Part shown: positions 1 to 7,225 of the stretch, in pieces
How the letters are laid out: the number at the start of each line of letters is the position of its first letter
Position numbering within the stretch: the first letter of the stretch is position 1
NCBI GenBank assembly: GCA_937926265.1
Contig: CALAZS010000248.1
Span: 1-8,564 of the forward strand
Reading direction: 5' to 3'
Source of the DNA: an uncultured Gammaproteobacteria bacterium
Lineage (GTDB): Bacteria > Pseudomonadota > Gammaproteobacteria > Chromatiales > Chromatiaceae
DNA length: 8,564 bases
The notes under the pieces: generated by a model
Seen by the model: the letters and a program-made list of their open reading frames with translations, nothing else
Databases searched by the model: none
Told to the model about the DNA's origin: nothing
Made by a program: the position numbers and the translations under genes

Positions 1-1
1 A

Positions 2-3000
2 TTGATGATACTGATTACCACAGTATTGTGTTTGCTTTTGATTTCTGCGTCGTCATTCGCTTCTGATATTGCTCCCTCCATTCAACTCACCGAAGAAGAA
101 AAAAACTGGGTTGCTAATAACCCTGAATTAAAAGTGGCTAATGAACTGGACTGGGCTCCATTTGATTTCTCAGATAATGGAAAGCCCCTGGGATATAGCA
201 TTGATTTAATCAGACTGGTTGCTGCAAAAACTGGATTAACGTTGAAATTTGTTAATGGTTTTAGCTGGAACGATCTTTTAGAGCAATTTAAACAGGGTGA
301 ACTGGACATTATGCCAGTCATCATGAAAACAGAAGAACGTAAGGCGTTTGCACGCTTTACTCAGCCATATCTTAATAACAGTGTGGTATTAACAACCCGT
401 GAAAATGTTTTTGATATCAAGTCATTAAATGATTTGAAAGGTAAAAAACTGTCCCTTGTTAAGGGCTACTATTACGAAGATACAGTAAGGCAATTATTTC
501 CGGAAATCGAAGTCATTGCTGTGGATGGATTCAATTCTGGATTAGAAGCCGTTCTAGAAGGGTCAGCAGATGCTTTTTTGGGCAGTCTTGCCGTCACCAT
601 CCATACCATCAAAGAAAAGATACTGCTTGGCCTTAAAATTCAAAAAGAGGCTGTTGTTAATGATATTGATATACATCCTTTAAGAATGGGTGTGGCTAAA
701 GATAATCTCATTCTTGAGTCAATTCTAAATAAAGGTCTGAATGCACTCACGTACGAAGAAAAAAATAATCTGGCAGAAAAATGGGTCGGGTTTTCAAATA
801 ATAAAAATAATTTCAAGGAAAATATAAACCTAACACCTGCGGAAAGAGCGTTTCTTTCTAAGAACCCAATTATTCGTGTCCATAATGAAATGAACTGGGC
901 ACCATTTAACTTTAATACCAATGGCAAGCCGCAAGGTTACACTATTGATATGATGAACCTCTTGGCAAGTAAGCTTGGTATACAACTGGAGTATATCAGT
1001 GGGCCAAGCTGGGATGAATTTCTCGGCATGCTGCAAAGAAATGAAATTGATGTCGTCAGTAATATGGCCAAAACCCCCGATAGGCTGGAATATACGGTTT
1101 ATACAGAAAACCCAATCATTCAACATGCACCAAGCATCGTCACTAAAACGTCAAAAAACTATGTGGATTTAATTACTTTAACGGGTAAAACCGTTGCCGT
1201 TGTAAAAGGTTTTTGGTACGAAGAAGCTTTTAATAAATATTACCCAGACATAAATATAATCACCGAAAAAGATACTGTCAGCGTATTGAAAGCTGTTTCA
1301 AGTGGTAAGGCTGATGCGGCTGTTGGTTATGGTGCAGTAATGCGCTATTTATGGCTGGAAAATAATATCCCCGGGCTCAAAATTTCTGGTGAAGCAATAT
1401 TCAAAGGCTTTGAGGATAATTTTGATTTTATAGGAGTTAGAAAAGACTGGCCATTATTGGCATCTGCATTAGATAAAGCCCTGGAGTCAGTAACCTATCA
1501 GGAAAGACAAACAATACAGGCCCGTTGGTTCGCCAACAAAAAAACTGCTGATACCAATTCATCCTCGTTGGATAAAAAAGAGCAGAGCTTTGTTTCAAAA
1601 TACATTTCTGTATTGATTTGGGTTGCTGGCATTGTTTTTCTTTCGCTGCTTGTTGTTATGTTTCGGCGAATATTACGTTCACAGGGCGAGCGTAAAGCCA
1701 TATTAGTTGCTTTGATAGCGCTGTTTCTGAGTTTAATTACAGCTGCATCATATTCACTTAATCGTTATTTAATGGTTCTTGAAGAGATAAATGAGGTTAC
1801 CAATCAAAAATCAGATGCTATTAAATGGGCAAAACATCTGAAATGGACCTCTGATGAACTGACAAGAATGGCCCGAACCTATGTTGTTACTGGAGAGAAA
1901 AGATATAAAGATTATTTTGATGCAATTCTTGCTATTAGAGATGGTAGAGCTCAGCGGCCACAAAAGTATTCCGGTGCTTTTTGGGATCAGGTTTTGGTTG
2001 GTACTCGAGATTATCGAAAAGGGGTTGAGGCAAAAGCCCTTGATTTAATTCTTATTGAAAATGGTATGACTTCCGTTGAGCGAGGCATATTGCGCCAGGC
2101 AGAAAGGCATTCCAATCGATTAGCTGCCCTGGAAACAAAAGCCTTTAATCTTATGCTGGGTCTGAACTCTGAAGCTTCAGTTCAAAGCAGGAAAAACCTG
2201 GCTATGGGCTTACTCCATGGCCGGCATTATCACCAGGCTAAATCACAGATTATGACTCTGGTTGACCAGGCTGAAAATGCTATTTTGGAACGTTTCGAAA
2301 ATGACCTGTCCGGCTTAAGACAGGAAAAATCTGAAGTAAAAACAATAACTATCCTTCTTGCTGTAGCCACCATTCTGGTAGTGGCTTTATTACTGTTGTT
2401 GACGGTTATCTGGATACAAAGTTCTAAAAAGCAAGAATTATTAACATCCGGGCAACCTTTAAAAACTGAAAAAGTTTTAATTCTTGCCAGTATCCTAAAC
2501 TCCTGGCCTCTTATTTTATCTGCTTTGTTAATTTCTTCATTATTGGCAGGCCAGGCTTGGCGGAATATGTCGCAACTGCAATACCAGGAACTTGAAGAAA
2601 TTAAACGTTCCTTAGATACAGTTCTGAAAACAACGGCTGGAGCAACCCGTTTGTGGCTACAGGAACGCCAACAGGAAGTACGATCCTGGGCACATTTGCC
2701 AACCATGCGTCGTCTCACTGAAACCATGGCGCGAGCTAATAACGAAACACATCAGGGTGGAATGAGACAACACCCAGAACAGGATGCAGTCAAGTCATTA
2801 CTTGATCCGGTGATGAGGGAACAGATCTACCATGGTTACCTGCTGGTTGAATCTGATGGCGATATTATTTCAAGTGACAAAATTGAATATGTTGGTGCAA
2901 AATTTTCAAATCCTTTGGATCTGGATTTCATCCAGCGCACATTACAGGGGCCGAATTTTACTGCGCTGAGTTTGCCTTTTCATCGCAAAGAGGATGATCA

Positions 3001-6000
3001 GATCTTTGGTAACGATCCAATTATGATGGTAGGTGCCTCAGTTCCATTATCAACGGATGGGGTACAAGCGGTACTGATTTTTCTTATCGATCCTGCACTG
3101 GATTTTACCGAGATAATACACAATGGCCGAATGGGGTTGAGTGGCGAAACTTATGCATTTAATGACCTTGGCCAGATGATCAGTGAAAGCCGTTTTTCTA
3201 TTGATTTGGAAAATATAGGACTCATAAACCCTGGTGAATCAAGCGTGTTAAATATTGATGTGAGAGACCCGGGTGGCGACATGACGAAAGGCTATCTTCC
3301 AACCACTGAACGCCAGGATCATGCGTTCACTAAAATGGCTGAACAGGCTCTAAGCGGATTAAATGGTATGGACATGCAAGGGTATAACGACTATCGGGGT
3401 GTGCCGGTTGTTGGTGCCTGGCTTTGGGAAAGCAAAATGCGTTATGGCATTGCGACTGAGATGGATTTGTCTGAAGCCTATCGGTCTATTTGGCAGATCC
3501 GTAACCAGACAATTACCGCTGTTGTTGTGAGTGTGAGTTTAGTGATTTTGCTTACATTGTTATTTATTAGAAACCGGGTCAAATCAACTATTGCGCATGA
3601 AAAACTAAAATTGGGCGAGCAGAAACTGGCCTCACAAAAAGAACAGCTACAACTGGCATACGAAGCAGCAAATTTAGGCTTGTGGGACTGGAGGCCGCAA
3701 ACAAATGAGCTTTTCACCAATGATATTTGGGAAACGATGCTCGGTTATTCTCCAAAAACTTTCGCTGATACCACTGAGAAAAAGAAAAATCTGGTCCACC
3801 CCGATGATTTGGATGATGCTTTAAAGGCAGCCAACGAACACATGGCAGGTAATACCGAAATGTATCGTTATATCTATCGTATGAAATCAGCTGATGGTAA
3901 TTGGAAATGGATAGATGATTTTGGGAAAGTTGTCAAAAGAGATGCTGCTGGAAAAGCATTAAGAATGATTGGTGTTCATATCGACATTACCGATACAAAG
4001 GTGCTGGAAAAAGAATTATTTGAGGCAAAAGAAAAAGCAGAGACTGCCACTGAAGCGAAGAGTAATTTCCTGGCAAATATGAGCCACGAAATTCGAACGC
4101 CCATGAATGCAGTTATTGGTATGGCACATCTTGCATTGGGTACAGAATTAGATGATAGACAACGCGGATACATCCAGACCGTTCACCAGTCAGCTAATTC
4201 CCTGCTGGGAATCATTAACGACATTCTTGATTTTTCCAAGATAGAAGCAGGGCGACTTGAGATAGAAACTATTCCATTCAGGCTTGATGAAGTATTGGAA
4301 AACCTGGGTAATCTTATTGCTTTAAAAGCCCAGGAAAAAGGTCTTGAACTGGTATTTCAAACCGATCCTGATGTGCCTCACAGTCTCATGGGTGATCCAC
4401 TAAGGTTGGGGCAAATTTTACTTAACCTGGCTGGGAATGCAGTCAAATTTACCGAAAAGGGTGAAATTGTTATTCGAACCCATTTGATTCATGAAAAGGA
4501 AGATAATATTAAACTGGAGTTCGAGGTTGCGGATACCGGTATTGGTATGACGCCTGAGCAATGCGGAAAACTCTTCCAGTCCTTCAGTCAGGCAGATACA
4601 TCCACAACCCGCAAATATGGTGGCACCGGCCTTGGTCTTGCCATAAGCAAGAACCTGGTTGAATTAATGCATGGTGATATTCGTGTTGAGAGCGAATATG
4701 GTGAAGGAACACAGTTTATTTTCAATGCCTGTTTCAAAAGGGCTGAAGCTGTTGAGGGTACCAAACGCCATACGACGCCGGTAAACCTTGAAGGCCTGCA
4801 TGTGTTAGTTGTTGATGATATTGAAAGCACCCGTGAGATGATGAAGGCTGTCCTTGAGTCATTTTCTTTTAGAACCACTACGGCCAGTTCAGGTGAACAA
4901 GCGATTGAACTACTAAAGGCAGAATCTGAAGATGATCCTTACAAACTGGTGGTAATGGACTGGAAAATGCCGGGAATGGATGGCATTGAAGCCAGCCGTA
5001 AAATTAAATCAATGGGTGATCTGCCCTCAATTCCAACTATCATTATGGCAACTGCCTATGGCAGGGAAGAAGCTCTGCTGGCTGCCGAAGATGTCGGTTT
5101 AGAGGGTATTTTGGTTAAACCTTTCACACCATCTACCTTGCTTGACAACATCATGCAGGTTTTCGGCAACGAAGGTGGTGGTTTATTACTGGGGAATAAA
5201 CGAAAAGCCGATATTACCCAACAGGATTTGTCTGGAATACGGGGTGCTCAGGTCCTGGTTGCTGAAGATAATAAAATCAACCAACAGGTAGCCCAGGACC
5301 TTCTTGCGCAAGCGGGACTCTCTATCACAATCGTAAATAATGGTCGTGAATGTCTTGAAAAGCTCAAAGAAGCTGCATTTGATGTTGTCTTAATGGATAT
5401 TCAAATGCCAGAAATGGATGGCTTTGATGCGACAGGGCATATTCGTGAAGATGCGGCATTCAATGATTTGCCGGTTATTGCTATGACCGCAAATGCTTTG
5501 GCCGGAGACAGGGAAAAATGTTTGCAAGCGGGTATGAATGATTACGTATCAAAACCTATAGAGCCTGAAAAGCTATTCCTAACGTTACTGAAATGGATAC
5601 CTCAAAAAGAAAGAGTTGTGCCCTCAGTTGGTCAAACAATATCAACAGATATTAAGGAGACCGAACTACCAGGTAGTTTACCGGGCATTGATATCAATCT
5701 TGGTTTGAGACGAACAGCAGGTAATTCGAAAACACTGATGAAACTGTTAAATCAGTTTTACGACGAACATGCTAAAGATGTAGAACTGATTAAAGAAACA
5801 CTGGAAAGTGGGGATCAGGAAAGTGCAAAACGCATTGCGCACACCGCAAAAGGTATTTCGGGAACAATAGGTGCTGTCAAGCTTCAAAAAGCTTCTGAAA
5901 AGGTTGATTTTGCATTTAAAACTGAGGAGTTGAATCAAACACAGTTAGAGATTGATTTAGCAGAAATGGATAAAGCCTTGGTCGAAGTGATTACAGGTTT

Positions 6001-6289
6001 AGAGCCAGTTTTGAAAAGCAGTCATTTACCTGAACCTGGCGCAAATATAAAACCCATGGACGTAGAAAAAGTGCTTCAAGTGGTTGATGATATGGCTCAT
6101 TTGATCGACGAAATGGACCCTGCTGCAGAAGATAAAGCCCAGGAATTAGTTGAGTTGCTTATTGATCATGAGCAACAGGCTCAAGCTGTCACTATTAAAA
6201 AACTGGTTGGTGATGCTGATTTTGACGAGTCAATCGAACTGATTAACAGTATAAAAAATAAGTTATCTGGAGAAAGGAGCGATGGTTGA
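2..6289 (+). CDS. Multi-sensor unorthodox hybrid histidine kinase (VFT-VFT-helical-Cache-PAS-HisKA-HATPase-REC-REC-HPt)
   Basis: Inner-membrane sensor kinase resembling BvgS/EvgS but much larger. Residues count from the TTG at base 2. Visible in order: signal peptide 1-21 (hydrophobic core, SSFAS|D); two solute-binding domains of the SBP_bac_3 type, about 37-263 and 285-511; TM1 534-554; basic loop; TM2 567-585; helical sensor region 586-781; TM3 782-804; loop with Lys; TM4 825-849; double-Cache-like domain about 850-1168; TM5 1170-1190; coiled coil; PAS 1214-1334; HisKA with SHEIRTP and H1362; HATPase with N1479, DTGIGM at 1511 and GGTGLGL at 1540; receiver 1 with D1605/D1606, D1653, T1684, K1706; receiver 2 with E1755/D1756, D1799, T1829, K1851; HPt with AHTAKG and H1947; helical tail to 2095. 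All phosphotransfer residues are intact. The start is uncertain: ATG at base 5 is better than TTG, but the n-region lacks Lys/Arg, so the real start may lie upstream of the window. The ligands are unknown. Confidence 0.93.
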   Translation: MMILITTVLCLLLISASSFASDIAPSIQLTEEEKNWVANNPELKVANELDWAPFDFSDNGKPLGYSIDLIRLVAAKTGLTLKFVNGFSWNDLLEQFKQGELDIMPVIMKTEERKAFARFTQPYLNNSVVLTTRENVFDIKSLNDLKGKKLSLVKGYYYEDTVRQLFPEIEVIAVDGFNSGLEAVLEGSADAFLGSLAVTIHTIKEKILLGLKIQKEAVVNDIDIHPLRMGVAKDNLILESILNKGLNALTYEEKNNLAEKWVGFSNNKNNFKENINLTPAERAFLSKNPIIRVHNEMNWAPFNFNTNGKPQGYTIDMMNLLASKLGIQLEYISGPSWDEFLGMLQRNEIDVVSNMAKTPDRLEYTVYTENPIIQHAPSIVTKTSKNYVDLITLTGKTVAVVKGFWYEEAFNKYYPDINIITEKDTVSVLKAVSSGKADAAVGYGAVMRYLWLENNIPGLKISGEAIFKGFEDNFDFIGVRKDWPLLASALDKALESVTYQERQTIQARWFANKKTADTNSSSLDKKEQSFVSKYISVLIWVAGIVFLSLLVVMFRRILRSQGERKAILVALIALFLSLITAASYSLNRYLMVLEEINEVTNQKSDAIKWAKHLKWTSDELTRMARTYVVTGEKRYKDYFDAILAIRDGRAQRPQKYSGAFWDQVLVGTRDYRKGVEAKALDLILIENGMTSVERGILRQAERHSNRLAALETKAFNLMLGLNSEASVQSRKNLAMGLLHGRHYHQAKSQIMTLVDQAENAILERFENDLSGLRQEKSEVKTITILLAVATILVVALLLLLTVIWIQSSKKQELLTSGQPLKTEKVLILASILNSWPLILSALLISSLLAGQAWRNMSQLQYQELEEIKRSLDTVLKTTAGATRLWLQERQQEVRSWAHLPTMRRLTETMARANNETHQGGMRQHPEQDAVKSLLDPVMREQIYHGYLLVESDGDIISSDKIEYVGAKFSNPLDLDFIQRTLQGPNFTALSLPFHRKEDDQIFGNDPIMMVGASVPLSTDGVQAVLIFLIDPALDFTEIIHNGRMGLSGETYAFNDLGQMISESRFSIDLENIGLINPGESSVLNIDVRDPGGDMTKGYLPTTERQDHAFTKMAEQALSGLNGMDMQGYNDYRGVPVVGAWLWESKMRYGIATEMDLSEAYRSIWQIRNQTITAVVVSVSLVILLTLLFIRNRVKSTIAHEKLKLGEQKLASQKEQLQLAYEAANLGLWDWRPQTNELFTNDIWETMLGYSPKTFADTTEKKKNLVHPDDLDDALKAANEHMAGNTEMYRYIYRMKSADGNWKWIDDFGKVVKRDAAGKALRMIGVHIDITDTKVLEKELFEAKEKAETATEAKSNFLANMSHEIRTPMNAVIGMAHLALGTELDDRQRGYIQTVHQSANSLLGIINDILDFSKIEAGRLEIETIPFRLDEVLENLGNLIALKAQEKGLELVFQTDPDVPHSLMGDPLRLGQILLNLAGNAVKFTEKGEIVIRTHLIHEKEDNIKLEFEVADTGIGMTPEQCGKLFQSFSQADTSTTRKYGGTGLGLAISKNLVELMHGDIRVESEYGEGTQFIFNACFKRAEAVEGTKRHTTPVNLEGLHVLVVDDIESTREMMKAVLESFSFRTTTASSGEQAIELLKAESEDDPYKLVVMDWKMPGMDGIEASRKIKSMGDLPSIPTIIMATAYGREEALLAAEDVGLEGILVKPFTPSTLLDNIMQVFGNEGGGLLLGNKRKADITQQDLSGIRGAQVLVAEDNKINQQVAQDLLAQAGLSITIVNNGRECLEKLKEAAFDVVLMDIQMPEMDGFDATGHIREDAAFNDLPVIAMTANALAGDREKCLQAGMNDYVSKPIEPEKLFLTLLKWIPQKERVVPSVGQTISTDIKETELPGSLPGIDINLGLRRTAGNSKTLMKLLNQFYDEHAKDVELIKETLESGDQESAKRIAHTAKGISGTIGAVKLQKASEKVDFAFKTEELNQTQLEIDLAEMDKALVEVITGLEPVLKSSHLPEPGANIKPMDVEKVLQVVDDMAHLIDEMDPAAEDKAQELVELLIDHEQQAQAVTIKKLVGDADFDESIELINSIKNKLSGERSDG
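6269..6279 (+). promoter_or_regulatory. Doubled Shine-Dalgarno before the REC-GGDEF gene
   Basis: The segment GGAGAAAGGAG holds two purine-rich sites inside the last codons of the upstream kinase gene. The first GGAG ends 9 bases before the ATG at 6282, which is normal spacing. The second ends only 2 bases before it, which is too close to be the main site. The ATG at 6282 precedes the kinase TGA at 6287-6289, so the genes overlap by 8 bases. This favours translational coupling and supports 6282 as the start. Confidence 0.7.
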
Positions 6290-7196
6290 AGCACCACAAA
6301 AAATCCTCATTGTCGATGATGAGAAAATTTATCGCGATCAACTTTCACTACTTCTTAAGGATCAATATAAACTAATGGTAGCTAATGATGGTGAGCAGGC
6401 ATTAAAAGCTATTGCTCATGTAGATAGCAAACCTGACCTTATATTGCTTGATGTCATGATGCCTAATATGGATGGCTATGAAGTATGTAAAAGAGTCAAA
6501 AATGATGATGCATGCAAAGATATTCCAGTAATTTTCATTACTTCAATGGAAGATGTAAAAGATGAAACAAAAGGTTTTGAACTTGGCGCTGTCGATTATA
6601 TTACCAAACCAATATCACCACCTATTGTTCAGGCCAGAGTTAAAACTCACATGCGCCTCAAACGTAAAATTGATTTATTGGAGAACATGGTTTCGTTGGA
6701 TGGTCTAACAGAAATACCTAACCGCCGGGCTTTTGATGAAACGCTGAAAAAAGAATGGGAGCTTTCGAAAAGAAACTCTACAACAATGTCGGTTATCATG
6801 ATGGATGTCGATAAATTCAAACAATTCAATGACAACTATGGGCATAGTGCGGGTGATGATTGTTTAAAGAAAGTTGCGGAAGCACTGGCTGGTGCATCTA
6901 AACGACCTGCTGATTTCGTTGCACGCTATGGTGGAGAAGAGTTCTGTGCCATTTTACCGGATACTAACCTTGAGGGTGCGCTAAATGTCGCAGAGGGCTT
7001 CAGGAAAGCAGTTGAAGGACTTAATATTCCTCATGAATATTCCGAAGCAGCAAAATTTGTAACAGTTAGTATTGGTGTAGCTTCCAGTTCATCAAGTGGG
7101 GATTTGTCTGGGTTAGAACTACAGAAATTTGCAGATAAACAACTCTATTTAGCTAAAGAGACTGGGCGGAACCAGGTTGTCGGTGATAATCTCTAA
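6282..7196 (+). CDS. Response-regulator diguanylate cyclase (REC-GGDEF, WspR-like architecture)
   Basis: A soluble two-domain protein of 304 residues, predicted to make cyclic-di-GMP from two GTP when its receiver is phosphorylated. The receiver (about 7-128) keeps the acidic pair D12/D13, phospho-acceptor D57 in LLDVMMPNMDG, T87 and K109. A short helical linker leads to the GGDEF domain (about 137-302), with DGLTEIPNRRAF at its start, MMDVDKFKQFND carrying the metal-binding Asp at 175, and the active-site signature RYGGEEF at 215-221. An inhibitory-site RxxD (R208, D211) sits five residues before GGEEF, so product feedback inhibition is expected. Both the domain order and the GGEEF variant match WspR, but there is no Wsp chemosensory cluster here, so I do not use that name. 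It overlaps the upstream kinase gene by 8 bases, which makes that kinase's HPt the likely phosphate donor (inference). Confidence 0.95.
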   Translation: MVEAPQKILIVDDEKIYRDQLSLLLKDQYKLMVANDGEQALKAIAHVDSKPDLILLDVMMPNMDGYEVCKRVKNDDACKDIPVIFITSMEDVKDETKGFELGAVDYITKPISPPIVQARVKTHMRLKRKIDLLENMVSLDGLTEIPNRRAFDETLKKEWELSKRNSTTMSVIMMDVDKFKQFNDNYGHSAGDDCLKKVAEALAGASKRPADFVARYGGEEFCAILPDTNLEGALNVAEGFRKAVEGLNIPHEYSEAAKFVTVSIGVASSSSSGDLSGLELQKFADKQLYLAKETGRNQVVGDNL

Positions 7197-7212
7197 AAGT
7201 ATTGAGAAGAGT

Positions 7213-7216
7213 AGGA
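7213..7216 (+). promoter_or_regulatory. Ribosome binding site of the REC-histidine kinase gene
   Basis: AGGA lies 9 bases before the ATG at 7226, inside the 29-base gap (7197-7225) that follows the diguanylate cyclase stop. The gap shows no inverted repeat with a T-run, so I see no terminator, and it is too short for a convincing separate promoter. This supports co-transcription and the chosen start, which places the receiver domain right at the N-terminus as expected. Confidence 0.6.
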
Positions 7217-7225
7217 AATAGATTG

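Noticed and set aside
975..1172. 65-residue open frame on the + strand in another frame
   Set aside because: Out of frame within the second flytrap domain, with no ribosome binding site or domain.
2230..2727. 165-residue open frame on the - strand
   Set aside because: It lies wholly within the kinase gene, opposite TM3-TM4 and the start of the Cache-like domain. Its translation is rich in Arg, Cys and Ser with no recognisable domain, typical of an antisense shadow.
4588..4878. 96-residue open frame on the - strand
   Set aside because: Antisense to the ATPase and first receiver domains, which are strongly conserved on the + strand; no family resemblance.
2..6289. Naming the large kinase bvgS or evgS
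   Set aside because: Flytraps, PAS, kinase, receiver and HPt match the type, but the extra helical and Cache regions, second receiver and the missing BvgA/EvgA-like regulator make orthology unsupported.
2..6289. Large frame being several genes or an assembly chimera
   Set aside because: The frame is continuous with no stop, domain order and membrane topology are coherent, and there is no visible change in base composition at the module joins.
6282..7196. Naming the cyclase wspR or pleD
   Set aside because: REC-GGDEF order and GGEEF fit WspR, but there is no Wsp chemoreceptor cluster, and PleD has two receivers.
7197..7225. Terminator or promoter in the gap between cyclase and second kinase
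   Set aside because: Only 29 bases, with no stem-loop plus T-run and no -35/-10 pair; the ribosome binding site accounts for it.
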